Under the pieces are notes generated by a model. That model was not told where the DNA came from. It did not search any database and saw only the letters and a program-made list of their open reading frames with translations. This document shows positions 24,920-35,384 of a stretch of DNA of 64,000 nt, one piece after another (position 1 is the first letter of the stretch; every line of letters begins with the position of its first letter). The translations under genes and the position numbers were made by a program. Source of the DNA: Castor canadensis (Eukaryota > Chordata > Mammalia > Rodentia > Castoridae); NCBI RefSeq assembly GCF_047511655.1, contig NC_133398.1:45885638-45949637 (forward strand), written 5' to 3'.

Positions 24920-25452
24920 CAAAGTAAAGATATAATCTGTTTCTTTTGCATGTACATATCCAGTTTTTATCAACACTATTTATTGAAGAGACTATTTTTT
25001 CCTGATTGTATATTCTTGGTGTTTTGGTTGAATATTAGTTAATTATACATGTGTGGATTTATTTTTGTTTCTCTAGACCTTATTTCATCTCTTTTTTTGC
25101 ATTTCTTTTATTTTGTTAATTATGGGCTTAGTTTGTTCTCCCTTTTCTAGTTCTTTGAGGTATAAAGTTAGGGTGTTCATTTGAGATACTTCATTTTTCT
25201 TAATGTATTTATTGCCAAAAACTTCCCTTTTAAACCTGTTTTTGCTACATCTCATAATGATGTCATATTTTCATTTCTACTTGTCTCAAGTTATTTTTGA
25301 TTTCCCTTTAGATTTCTTACTTGAATTGTGGTGTTTAGATATGTGTTGTTTAATTTTCTTATATTTATGAGTTTTCCAGTTTTATTCCTGCTATTGATTT
25401 CTACTTCCTTACTACTGCAGTAAGAATAGACATGTGATATGACTTCAACCTT
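24920..25452 (-). mobile_element. Antisense L1M ORF2, first segment
   Basis: 'tttttatcaacactatttattgaagagactattttttcctgattgtatattcttgg' is the antisense of an L1 ORF2 C-terminal block. From about 25100 the text jumps to the endonuclease-RT linker antisense ('gggtgttcatttgagatacttc', 'gttgtttaattttctt'), so the middle of the element is deleted. A SINE (25459-25664) and a young L1 (25869-26517) interrupt it further on. Confidence 0.65.
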
Positions 25453-25458
25453 CCTAAT

Positions 25459-25664
25459 TTTTTTTTTTGTATTGCTGGATATTAAACCCAGAGCCTTGTA
25501 CATTCTAGGCAAGTGCTCTACCACTGAGCTTTATCCCCAGCTTTTAAATTTTATTTTAAGACAGGGCCACTCCAAGCAGCACAGATTGACCTAAAACTTG
25601 TATTCCTCCTGTCTCAGCTTCCCAGGTAACCGGCATTATGGGCATGTACCAATATTTGGCTCTT
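25459..25664 (-). mobile_element. Antisense ID-like plus B1-like SINE composite
   Basis: A T-run, then 'tattgctggatattaaacccagagccttgtacattctaggcaagtgctctaccactgagctttatccccagc' (full-length ID-like antisense), then 'agacagggccactccaagcagcacagattgacctaaaacttgtattcctcctgtctcagc' (B1-like antisense). Inserted in the old L1M. Confidence 0.75.
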
Positions 25665-25868
25665 AAATTTTTTAGGTCTTTTTTGTGCCCTAAGATATAA
25701 ATTATTCTGGAGAACGTTATATTTGTGTATGCTTGAGAAGAATGTGTATTATGCTGCTGTTAGATGTTCTGCATATGTCTTTTAGATCTATTTTGTCTGA
25801 AGTAAAGTTTAAGTCAATGTTTCTTTATTTTCTGTCTGATTTATTGATGGTTGAAAGTGGCTTATTGA
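25665..25868 (-). mobile_element. Antisense L1M ORF2, second segment
   Basis: 'gagaagaatgtgtattatgctgctgttagatgttctgcatatgtcttttag' is endonuclease-region L1M antisense. It stops at the young L1 insertion and resumes at 26518. Confidence 0.65.
25853..25868. repeat. Target-site duplication of the 25869 L1 (left copy)
   Basis: GAAAGTGGCTTATTGA occurs here and, unchanged, at 26518-26533. A perfect 16-base TSD. Confidence 0.95.
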
Positions 25869-26517
25869 CCATGAAGAAGAACAAACTGTTTTCATTCGCT
25901 GGTAAATGGATGGAATTGGAGAACATCATTCTGAGTGAGGTTAGCCTGGCCCAAAAGACCAAAAATCGTATGTTCTCCCTCATATGTGGACATTAGATCA
26001 ACGGCAAACACAACAAGGGGGTTGGACTTTGAGCACATGATAAAAGCGAGAGCACACAAGGGACTGGTGAAGATAGGTAAGACACCTAAACAATTAGCTA
26101 GCATTTGTTGCCCTTAACGCAGCGAAACTAAAATAGATACCTTAAAAGCAACTGAGGCCAATAGGAAAAGGGGACCAGGAACTAGAGAAAAGGTTAGATC
26201 AAAAAGAATTAACCTAGAAGGTAACACACATGCACAGGAAATTAATGTGAGTCAACTCCCTGTATAGCTATCCTTATCTCAACCAGCAAAAACCCTTGTT
26301 CCTTCCTATTATTGCTTATACTCTCTCTTCAACAAAATTAGAAATAAGGGCAAAATAGTTTCTGCTGGGTATTGAGGGGGTGGGGGGGAGAGGGAGGGGG
26401 CGGAGTGGGTGGTAAGGGAGGGGGTGGGGAGAAATGACCCAAGCCTTGTATGTACATATGAATAATAAAACAAACAAAAAAATAAAGACACCATGACCAA
26501 AAAAAAAAAAAAAAAAA
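25869..26517 (+). mobile_element. Young 5'-truncated L1 inserted in L1M
   Basis: The element keeps the last 42 or so ORF2 codons (ending ...FSLICGH, stop at 25994-25996), the complete 3'UTR with its G-rich tract (26375-26430), and an unbroken A-tail of about 19 bases. With the perfect 16-base TSD this points to a recent, typical target-primed insertion. Its sequence is very close to the 3' end of the full-length copy at 42 kb. Host sequence on both sides joins in frame as antisense L1M, proving nesting. Confidence 0.95.
26375..26430 (+). repeat. G-rich tract in L1 3'UTR
   Basis: Runs of three to seven G's spaced by one to a few bases, able in principle to form a G-quadruplex. The same tract is at 42422-42484, 30597-30664 (C-rich, antisense L1) and, weaker, near 23366-23395 and 56287-56335. 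Confidence 0.85.
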
Positions 26518-26533
26518 GAAAGTGGCTTATTGA

Positions 26534-27060
26534 AATCCCCTTCTAACTCTGAATTGCTGTCTATTTCTTCCTTCAGATGGGCTAACATTTACATATATTT
26601 ACATGCTCTAATATTGAGTGGTGCTATATTGACAATTGTAATATAGGCTTGATGAATTGACCCCTTTATTGTTATGTAATGAACCTCTTTTCTCTTGGTT
26701 TCCATTTGCAAGGGATGTCCTTTCCATCTCTCTACTTTCAGCCTATGTTTGTCCTTAACACTAATGTGAGTATCTTGTAGATAATGTATAGTTGGGTCAT
26801 TTAAAAGAATATTATTTAATCATTTTGTCTCTTGATTTGAGAATTTAGTCCATCTACATTTAAGGTAATTATTTATAAGTAAGAACTTACTCTTGTCATA
26901 TTGTGTTAATTGTTTTCTGATTGTTCTATAGTACCTTTGTTCTTCCTTTTTTGCTTGTCATCATTTGGAATTTGATCATTTTTTTCTATTAGGCTGTGCT
27001 TTTATTTCAATCTTTTATCTTTTATACATCTGCTATAGTCTTTTGCTGTGTGATTGTCAC
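26534..27060 (-). mobile_element. Antisense L1M ORF2, third segment
   Basis: Continues 25868: 'aatccccttctaactctgaattgctgtctatttcttccttcagatgg', 'gatgaattgacccctttattgttatgtaatg', 'gagaatttagtccatctacatttaaggtaatta'. The last of these is antisense to the very start of the ORF2 endonuclease. Confidence 0.75.
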
Positions 27061-28095
27061 CTGCTTACATAAAATATCTCATGGCTACAACAATCTAATT
27101 TAAGCCAATAATTCAGTTTCAAGTACAAACAGAAACTCTATACTCTCTCCCTACATTTTATATTTTTGATATCATAATTGAATTTTTAATATTATGAGCC
27201 CATTAACAAATTATTATAGCTATAATTATTTTTAATACTTTGTCATTTATTCTTTATACCAGAGTTTAAAATGATTTATGTATCACCATTACATTCTTAT
27301 AACATTATGAATTTGACTATATATTTAGCTTCTATAGTTATTAATTTCTATAGGCCTAATTTTATTTTGCTAGCTGTCACTATTCTTTTGGCATCAATAA
27401 TATGGGAGATATGAGAGAAAAACTGGAAAATTTGAATGTCGAAGACATTGTGAAGGTAACAGATAAATACTGAAATGGATAAGAACAAAAACAAATACTA
27501 AAGCATATAGCATTCTTGAACCCACCACAGAGAAAATCCAGGAAACAAGTTCTCTAGGAGTTTCTATATTGAAAAATACAATTTCATTCCTATGAAATTT
27601 CTAATTTTTCTCGGGTCAAGGGCATGCATCTCCTTATGCACTATCTGGCTTTTATTATGCTTTCTGTAATGTGGAGGCTTGTTGGGACAGTACTGGTGGA
27701 ACTAACCACTAGGAAAGAGTAGAGAGGAACAGAGAAGGCACATGGAGAATTAATAGTTTTGTAGCCCCCTAAAGAGCCACTATCTATTTCTTTAAAAAAA
27801 ATATTTTGCCTTCTCTTTGAATGATATTCTTATAAATGCAAGATTGTATTTGTCTAGTATTTTTGTTTCTGCTTCTAATGTTGAGGTTTCATTGTCTTTT
27901 GGTTTTAGTAATTTCAGGCAGAAGTCAGCTACCATTCCTATTGTCATCACTCTGAACATAACTTAAGTTTTACCCTTTTAATTTTCAGCAGGATTTTAGC
28001 TAAGATGTGCATTGGTGCTTATTTTAAGCCTTCTTTATTTTGCTTGGGTTCATTACATTTTTGGTTTATGGTTCTGTAGTTTGTTTATTTTTAAA
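27061..28095. other. Unassigned sequence
   Basis: May contain further decayed L1M (inter-ORF) sequence up to about 27400. No gene recognised. Confidence 0.35.
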
Positions 28096-28099
28096 AGTT

Positions 28100-28243
28100 T
28101 GGAGCTGGGCATGGTGGTTCATGCCTGTAATTCTAGCACTTGAGAGGCTGAGGCAAGAGAATCATGAGTTTGAGTCCATCCTGGGCTACATAGTCAGTTC
28201 AAGGGGAGCTTGGACTGCTTAGTGAGACCCTGACACCCCCAAT
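28100..28243 (+). mobile_element. B1-like SINE, sense
   Basis: 'ggagctgggcatggtggttcatgcctgtaattctagcacttgagaggctgaggcaagagaatcatgagtttgag' through 'gctacatagtcagttcaaggggagcttgg' is a 7SL-derived B1-like SINE. A relic of its Pol III B box is GAGTTTGAGTCC. Confidence 0.9.
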
Positions 28244-28261
28244 TTTTTTTGAGAATTCTTA

Positions 28262-28330
28262 TTTGTCATAAATATACATACATACATATATATATATACA
28301 CATTTATTTGTTATTTTATATATATATCAT
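28262..28330. repeat. AT/ATAC simple repeat
   Basis: Imperfect ATAC and AT repeat, probably grown from the A-tail region of the preceding SINE. Confidence 0.7.
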
Positions 28331-28404
28331 TGACTTCCTCTTTTTCTTCTTTGGGGACTAAAACTATGTGTATTGACACCATTAGATATTGTTTTCCTGC
28401 TATC

Positions 28405-28520
28405 TGAGGTAGCTTTTTGTTTATTTGTCTGTTTTTTGAGTTGGGGTCTTAATATGTAGCCCAGGCTGACCTCAAAACCTCCTGAGATTATAGGTGTGCA
28501 CTACCATACCTGGCTTTGTT
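28405..28520 (-). mobile_element. B1-like SINE, antisense
   Basis: 'gagttggggtcttaatatgtagcccaggctgacctcaaaacctcctgagattataggtgtgcactaccatacctggc' is antisense B1-like and shortened in the middle. Confidence 0.85.
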
Positions 28521-28937
28521 GAGTTTTCTAAAATTACCCTTTGCCACTTTGTTTTTCAGTTTGCATAATTTTTGTTGAAACATCCTCAAGTCCTCTGATC
28601 CTTTCTTCTAAAATTCCCAGTCAACTGAGTGAATATTTTATTTCTGTGTAATATGTTTCATTTTTTAGTATTTCCACTTGATTTTGATCTTAGCTTTTCA
28701 GTTTCCCTATTTGTAAAATAAGTTTGAATTAGATTTTTTTTAAACATTCTCAACTCTTAGTACACTGAGATTTAAACTCAACTCTTATTCCAGGTATTCT
28801 GTATGGGGAGACAATGAACACAGGTCTGGCTAAATAGCTTTTTGAATGGCAGATGGTAAATTTTAGTTGCTAATCAAAGCTTCGGTAAGTAATGAGAACT
28901 TCCCTGGATAAGCTGACAGAACAATCAGTGTTTGCAT
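28521..28937. other. Unassigned sequence
   Basis: T-rich. 28560-28730 ('catcctcaagtcctctgatcctttcttct') may be decayed L1M antisense. No gene. Confidence 0.35.
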
Positions 28938-29017
28938 TTTTTTCTTTTTTTTGTGGCACTGGGTTTGAACTCAGGGCCTCATATACTCTTTATTACTTGA
29001 GCCACTCTGCCAGTCCT
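28938..29017 (-). mobile_element. ID-like SINE, antisense
   Basis: T-run then 'gtggcactgggtttgaactcagggcctcatatactctttattacttgagccactctgccagtcc', the reverse of an ID-like tRNA-derived SINE. Confidence 0.85.
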
Positions 29018-29477
29018 CAGTTTCTGAATTTAAACAGTTACCTTTTCACATTTCAAATGCAAATTGCAGGTAGAATTAGTTGCAGATGATAGGAGGAAGT
29101 GAAGAAAAATTTAAAGCATGCCATCAGGTTGACAGGCTTACTGGTGGACACTCTGTGAAATGAATAATTGGACCTTAGAAAGTAGCTTAAAAATAGACAG
29201 CTGTCTACATTCCAAAGACTGGAAAAATATGCGTAAGGTTTTAAAATTTTAAGTGATTAATACATAGTGTATATGTATAAATGTAACAAATGAATGAATG
29301 AAGAATTATGTATCCCAATCCTAGGAAAAATCATGGACAGAACATAAATGGTCATGTTTGTTTTCATTTTCATCTATTTCTGGAATGAATTTTTAAATAA
29401 GTTCAATCAAACACACTCAGTTGCTGAATAGATTTTTGCATTAGGCAGTATCTAAGGCAGTTTCTTCCTGGTATTGC
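29018..29477. other. Unassigned sequence
   Basis: No gene or repeat recognised. Confidence 0.4.
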
Positions 29478-29985
29478 ACCCTTGTATAATCTACTTTTCT
29501 GTAGGGGATGAATTTAATGAATCACTTTTAACCAGTAGAATACAGCCAAAGTGATAGGAGGTCATTAACTTGACATTAGGTGATAAAAGTATTGAGGCTT
29601 TCTCTTGGGGCTCTTTTTTTCTTGCCAGTTTCCCTGTAGTGAGGCAGCCCTCTATAGAGACCCATGTAGGTGAACTCAGAAACAACTTACCAGAGGACTT
29701 CCAGTAGCCACAGGAATGATCTTGCAAGTAGATCTTTGATGGCCTGAAAACTCCCACACAAGTGAGCTTAGCAGCAGATCTTCTCCAAGGCAAGTGTTGA
29801 GATAACTGTAGGGCCAGCCAGTAACTTGAGTGCAGCCTCTGTGACAGATGATCCAAGGACATCCAACTGACCACACCCAGATTTTGACCTCAAGAAAGTG
29901 TGCAATAATGTTTGTAGTTTCCAGCTGCTAAATTACAGATAATTTATGACACAGAAATAGGTAATTAATACAGTTTTTGATATGA
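29478..29985. mobile_element. Ancient LTR-like repeat (MLT1-like, tentative)
   Basis: 'ttttaaccagtagaatacagccaaagtgataggaggtcatt' near the start and 'tttccagctgctaaattacagataatttatgacacagaaataggtaattaatacag' at the end follow a widespread old repeat, which I link tentatively to MaLR-type LTRs. The 127- and 66-codon minus frames at 29491-29876 lie within it and are not genes. Confidence 0.55.
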
Positions 29986-30059
29986 TGACTTCCTGTTTTC
30001 CTGGTCTTTTTATAGCTTACATATGCCTGACAACAAGTATTTTGCACAAAGACCCAATG

Positions 30060-30190
30060 CTATTGTCATGCTTTACAGTAAAAAAACTGAGATTTGAAGT
30101 CTTGTTCAAGATTTCAAAGGTCCAATAAATTGAATCAAACTGTGAATTTATACCTTTTGATTATAAATATAATGCTTTTTCTACAGTGCC
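30060..30190 (-). mobile_element. MIR SINE relic, antisense
   Basis: 'cagtaaaaaaactgagatttgaagtcttgttcaagatttcaaaggtcc' then a decayed 3' part follows antisense MIR. Confidence 0.5.
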
Positions 30191-30235
30191 TGTTTCCTAT
30201 CACTACATGCTGGCAAAAAAGGGACAACAATGAAA

Positions 30236-30308
30236 CCACTCAACAACTCTGCTGAATATGTTAATGGGTCGTGATTTTTCTATCTTCAGCATCCAGTGAT
30301 TACTATAA
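30236..30308 (+). repeat. Donor copy of 73-bp templated patch
   Basis: These 73 bases reappear at 31703-31775 with one difference (C at 30270, T at 31737, a CpG-to-TpG change). This copy lies in continuous flanking DNA, about 236 bases before the left TSD of the antisense L1, so it is the likely source. Confidence 0.95.
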
Positions 30309-30370
30309 AATGAAATAATAGGCCTGTGTACAATATCCAGCACTAGATTCTGAGTTAACAGGTTTTTGTC

Positions 30371-30397
30371 ATATATATATATGACATTATATATATG

Positions 30398-30446
<49 letters not shown>
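30371..30446. repeat. (TA)n microsatellite with dyads
   Basis: Two short AT palindromes separated by GACATT and TGACATTT lead into a pure TA run of about 43 bases. Able to extrude or slip; it lies between the patch donor and the L1. Confidence 0.95.
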
Positions 30447-30450
<4 letters not shown>

Positions 30451-30543
30451 AAATCTAGAGTTCAATGTCTTAAATTCCTTGGGAAATACATGAATCCCTT
30501 CATTTTGCTAAAGTAGTTCTTTCTCTTCCATTTTAACCAATTA

Positions 30544-30552
30544 TCTGGCCCC
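30544..30552. repeat. Target-site duplication of antisense L1 (left copy)
   Basis: TCTGGCCCC here and at 32915-32923. Allowing one gap it may extend to about 13 bases. Confidence 0.8.
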
Positions 30553-31040
30553 CTCTTTTTTTAATTCATATGTGCATACAATGTTTGGGTCATTTCTCCC
30601 CGCTTCCCTCCCCCCACTCCCTCCCCCCTCCCCCCACACCCTCCCTATTCCCCCCACCCCCTCGATACCCAGCAGAAACTATTTTGCCCTTATTTCTAAT
30701 TTTGTTGTAGAGAGAGTATAAGCAATAATAGGAAGGAACAAGGGTTTTTGCTGGTTGAGATAAGGATAGCTATACAGGGAGTTGACTCACATTGATTTCC
30801 TGTGCATGTGTGTTACCTTCTAGGTTAATTCTTCTTGAGCTAACCTTTTCTCTAGTTCCTGGTCCCCTTCTCCTATTGGCCTCAGTTGCTTTTAAGGTAT
30901 CTGCTTTAGTTTCTCTGTGTTGAGGGCAACAAATGCTAGCTAGTTTTTTAGGTGTCTTACCTATCCTCACCCCTCCCTTGTGTGCTCTTGCTTTTATCAT
31001 GTGATCAAGGTCCAATACCCTTGTTGTGTTTGCCCTTAAT

Positions 31041-32914
31041 CTAATGTCTGCATATGAGGGAGAACATACGATTTTTGGTCTTTTGGGCCAGGCTGACCTC
31101 ACTCAGAATGATGTTTTCCAATTCCATCCATTTACCAGCGAATGATAACATTTTGTTCTTCTTCATGGCTGCATAAAATTCCATTGTGTATAGATACCAC
31201 ATTTTCTTAATCCATTCGTCAGTGGTGGGGCATCTTGGCTGTTTCCATAACTTGGCTACTGTGAATAGTGCTGCAATAAACATGGGTGTGCAGGTGCCTC
31301 TGGAGTAATCTGTGTCACAGTCTTTTGGGTATATCCCCAAGAGTGGTATTGCTGGATCATATGGTAGATCAATGTCTAGCTTTTTAAGTAGACTCCAAAT
31401 TTTTTTCCAGAGTGGTTGTACTAGTTTACATTCCCACCAGCAGTTTAAGAGGGTTCCTTTTTCCCCAAATCCTCGCCAACACCTGTTGTTAGTGGTGTTG
31501 CTAATGATGGCTATTCTAACAGGGGTGAGGTGGAATGTTAGTGTGATTTTGATTTGCATTTCCTCAATGGCTAGAGATGGTGAGCATTTTTTCATGTATT
31601 TTTTGGCCATTTGAATTTCTTCTTTTGAGAAAGTTCTGTTTAGTTCACTTGCCCATTTCTTTATTGGTTCATTAATTTGGGGAGAATTTAGTTTTTTAAG
31701 TTCCACTCAACAACTCTGCTGAATATGTTAATGGGTTGTGATTTTTCTATCTTCAGCATCCAGTGATTACTATAATTCTGGTTATCAGTCCTTTGTCTGA
31801 TGTGTAGCTGGCAAATATTTTCTCCCACTCTGTGGGTGTTCTCTTCAGTTTAGAGACCATTTCTTTTGTTGAGCAGAAGCTTTTTAGTTTTATGAAGTCC
31901 CATTTATCCATGCTATCCCTTAGTTGCTGTGCTGCTGGGGTTCCATTGAGAAAGTTCTTATCTATACCTACTAATTCCAAAGTATTTTCTACTCGTTCTT
32001 GTATCAACTTTAGAGTTTGGGGTCTGATATTAAGATCCTTGATCCATTTTGAGTTAATATTGGTATAGGGTGATATACATGGATCTAGTTTCAGTTTTGT
32101 GCAGATGCTAACCAGTTTTCCCAGCAGTTTTTGTTGAAGAGGCTGCTATTTCTCCATTGTATATTTTTAGCTCCTTTGTCAAAGACAAGTTGGTTATAGT
32201 TGTGTGGCTTCATATCTGGGTCCTCTATTCTGTTCCACTGGTCTTCATGTCTGTTTTTGTGCCAGTACCATGCTGTTTTTATTGTTATTGTTTTGAAATA
32301 TAGTTTGAAGTCGGGTATTGTGATACCTCCTGCATTGTTCTTTTGACTCAGCATTGCCTTGGCTGTTCATGGCCTCTTATGTTTCCATATAAATTTAATG
32401 GTAGATTTTTCAATTTCTTTAATGAATGTCATTGGGATTTTGATGGGAATTGCATTAAACATGTAGATTACTTTTGGGAGTATGGGCATTTTTACTATGT
32501 TGATTCTACCAATCCATGAGCATGGGAGATCTCTCCACTTTCTATAGTCTTCTTCAATCTCTTCCTTCAGAAGTTTATAGTTTTCCTTGTAGAGGTCGTT
32601 CACATCCTTTGTTAGGTTTACACCTAGGTATTTGATTTTTTTTGAGGCTATTGTAAATGGAATTGTTTGCATATATTCTTTCTCAGTTTGTTCATTATTA
32701 GTGTATAGAAATGCTAATGATTTTTCTGTGTTGATTTTATATCCTGCTAACTTGCTATAGCTATTGATGGTGTCTAGGAGCTTTTGTGTAGAGTTTTTTG
32801 GGTCTTTAAGGTATAGGATCATGTTATCTGCAAATAGGGATATTTTGACAGTTTCTTTACCTATTTGTGTTCCTTTTATTCCTTCTTCTTGCCTGATTGC
32901 TCTGGCTAGGAATT
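31041..32914 (-). pseudogene. L1 ORF2 fragment (RT to C-terminus), broken
   Basis: Pieces of ORF2p on the minus strand: the RT part after the FADN motif (32367-32828), a second part ending at 32091, a third (31753-32007) and the C-terminal part (31041-31706, ending ...FSLICRH). Breaks: TGA at 32367-32369 where an arginine CGA is expected; a one-base deletion before the K-L-K-L block near 32100, also present in the full-length copy; the 73-base insertion at 31703-31775. The RT active-site motif reads FADN (N codon 32823-32825) instead of FADD. The C-terminal zinc-knuckle-like cluster has N in place of its histidine. Not functional. Confidence 0.92.
31703..31775 (+). repeat. Templated 73-bp insertion inside L1 ORF2
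   Basis: Copy of 30236-30308 in the same chromosomal orientation, offset 1467 bases. The junctions show 2-3 bases of microhomology (CC on the left, TA/A on the right). In the full-length L1 the corresponding place (near 41388-41397) lacks it. Confidence 0.95.
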
Positions 32915-32923
32915 TCTGGCCCC

Positions 32924-34085
32924 ATTTTTAAAGGGCTTCAGTTTGTCTTATTAGTATTAAAATAGCCATCTGCATAAAAGTGATATTTTCTGCTGTCTTT
33001 GTGGGTTCCCCTGGCTATTGACTTCCACTGTAATGTCCCCAGTATCTTCCATCTTCTCATTTTAATTGCTGTACTTTTGGATCCTGGCCCTGATTGGGAC
33101 AGGCAGTTGAAATGGAGTGTACTGGGTGATTGACACTGCCTGTATAAATACCTATCCTCTTAAGCCCACATCTTGTCACAGGCTGTCAGAGCCAGTCTAA
33201 TGCCAGGGCCTTTTTTATAATCATAATTAAAGTATGATGCTCACTAGTCAATTATATGCTCATAAATTAAGCTTAATTTAAAAAAGCTACTTTTAGGACT
33301 CTACATATAAGCATTGAGCATTCTTTTCTGCTTCTGCATTTGAAGAATTGGTAGTATTTGAATTAATCACATTTAAGTAGCTGTAAAAACCTTTACTGGA
33401 ATGCCATATTCTTCTCTGTCTTCAGCAAAAAAAAAAAAGTTAATGGATGAACAACTGTTTGATAGAGCAAGGAGAAGGCTCATGTGACTCATCAGAGAGT
33501 TTTACTGGGTGTGGCTGATAAGAGTCAGGAGTGACAGATAACTTCCTGAACAATTCCAAAATAATTCTCATAATGTATCAGGATTATTGGATGCAAAGAA
33601 GTCAGTAATGAAAAAGAAGAGTCAATTTATAATGTGAATGAGTCATATACAAGTTAAATTAATTATAAGATGGCTTAATTTTAATGAGCCCTAATTAAAG
33701 AGAAATTTCTAGATAGTCCTGTCATTCCATTTTGATTTTTGTGCTCCCTGTGCTTTCTTCCAGTCATTCTCTTTTTATTTGGTAGTCTTAACGAACTTGA
33801 ATGTCAGTTTCCTTCTCGGATTCTCACTGTTCCAGGGTGGTGAGAATAAGAAGTGTGTATGTAATACATATATTATATAAAAACAGAAATAGTTCAACAA
33901 GTAAAAAGCATTATTTTTGAGAACACCCATCTTGTTTCACAGCCTCTATTCTAGTTATGTGTCTTGCCTTATAAATCTATAAAAAAGATTTTATGGTAGA
34001 ATCTAATGGATTCATCACAAAATTAAAAACAAAATGAATCTGTGCTCCAGTAATCCTTTTGTTTATATCTATTAAAAATAATTGA
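32924..34085. other. Unassigned sequence
   Basis: No gene or repeat recognised. A short A-run lies at 33427-33438. Confidence 0.4.
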
Positions 34086-34089
34086 GCAG

Positions 34090-34610
34090 ATTTTGAAGAG
34101 ATAATAGCACTGCAGTGTTCATTGCAGCATATTCACCATAGACAAGGTATGGAAACAACGTACATGGTCACTGATGGATGAATGGCTAAAGAAAATGTAT
34201 ACACATACATGAAATATTGCTCAGCCTTATAAATGAAGGAAATCCTGTCATCTGTAACAACATGAACAAGCCTATAAAACATAGTGAGTGAAATTAGACA
34301 CAGAAGGACAAATACTGCATGATTTCCCTTTCTGTGAAGTGTCTAAAATAACTGAAGCTTACAGAATGGTGGTTGCTGGGGCTAGTGGATGGGAGGAGAT
34401 GGGTGTTTGCTTTTTAAAATAATAAAAAGCTTCAGTTACACAAAATGAGCAAGTTCTAGAGATCTGCTGTACAATATTGTGCCTAGAGTTAACAATATTA
34501 GATCATGCATTTACAATTTTGAAAATAATGATAGAATTCATATTGTATTTTGCACAACAAAAGTATCCATTGTACTGATATAATAATTACTGTTGTTTTA
34601 AGATTTACCT
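34090..34610 (+). mobile_element. L1M 3' end, sense
   Basis: 'cattgcagcatattcaccatagacaaggtatggaaacaacgtacatgg', 'ggaaatcctgtcatctgtaacaacatgaac', 'acacagaaggacaaatactgcatgattt' and 'acagaatggtggttgctggggc' follow the ORF2 tail and 3'UTR of an old L1M. Decayed, no frame. Confidence 0.85.
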
Positions 34611-34639
34611 CTATAAGGGGCTTGCTCATTTTTCCTGAA

Positions 34640-34667
34640 ATATATGATTATTTTAATAATCATATAT
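34640..34667. repeat. Perfect 13-bp inverted repeat, AT-rich
   Basis: Left arm 34640-34652 and right arm 34655-34667 pair without mismatch across a 2-base spacer. Potential hairpin or cruciform. No poly-U or transcription-unit context. Confidence 0.85.
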
Positions 34668-34779
34668 ACCCTAAAAGTCCAAGACTGGATTATTTGTAAA
34701 ATCAACGTTCAAAGTTAAAGGAATCTTGGTTAGATCAGAATTTTCCTATAGTTTGGTGAGATTTTTAATTTTAATTGTT

Positions 34780-35384
34780 TTGCTGAGTGGGGATACATTG
34801 TAGCATTTACAAAAGTTCTTACAATATATCAGATATATCATTCTTGTATTCACCCCCTCCATCATTCTCCTTTATCCTCCCCTTCTACCATTCCTGGAAT
34901 AGTTTCAACAGGTATCATTTTTCCATTTCTACATACATGTATACACAGTATTTGCACTATATTCACCCTCCCATACGCTTTCCACACCTTCTCCCCACTC
35001 CACTGGTACCAACCTCCCCCCCCCCCCCCCGCCAAGACAGGACCTATTTTGCTTTCCTGTCCTTCAATTTTGTAAATGAAAAAAAATGACACTTATTTGC
35101 TTAAGATAGCTACACAAGGTGTTTTCTTATAACATTTCCATATATAATATAACCCAAATTGGTTCATCTCCTCTATTTTACTTCTTTCTAGTCCCCTTTT
35201 TGTGGTGATTTCAAAAGGTTTAAAAATTCTATATTCATTCTTGTATAGAGAGTACACCAAACATAGTCACCTTCTTAACTTTCTTTTACTCTCCCCCTCT
35301 TGTGTGTGACCTGTTTTTCATAATATTGTTGTTTTGTATCAGGTCTGTATTCCACATATGAGAGAAAGCATGTGATTTTTTTTT
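34780..35384 (-). mobile_element. Older L1 3' end (3'UTR and last ORF2 codons), antisense
   Basis: Contains 'attcaccccctccatcattctcctttatcc', 'ggaatagtttcaacaggtatcatttttccatttc' and 'gacaggacctattttgctttcctgtcc', shared with 43192-43615, 61253-61375 and (opposite strand) 63040-63205. At 35350-35384 'tccacatatgagagaaagcatgtgattttt' is the antisense of the ORF2 C-terminus, which identifies the block as an L1 3' end. The C-run at 35017-35030 lies inside. It ends abruptly at the first base of the full-length L1. Confidence 0.8.

Larger units (their letters stand above)
30553..32914 (-). mobile_element. Young 5'-truncated L1 (antisense) carrying a 73-bp patch
   Basis: On the minus strand it starts within the ORF2 reverse-transcriptase domain and runs through the C-terminus, the 3'UTR with its G-rich tract (C-rich on plus, 30597-30664) and a short A-tail. 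It closely resembles the full-length element at 35-42 kb. A 9-base TSD flanks it. A 73-base foreign segment at 31703-31775 replaces about six bases of ORF2. Confidence 0.93.

Noticed and set aside
29491..29876. 127-codon minus-strand frame
   Set aside because: It is inside an ancient LTR-like repeat and shares its sequence pattern.
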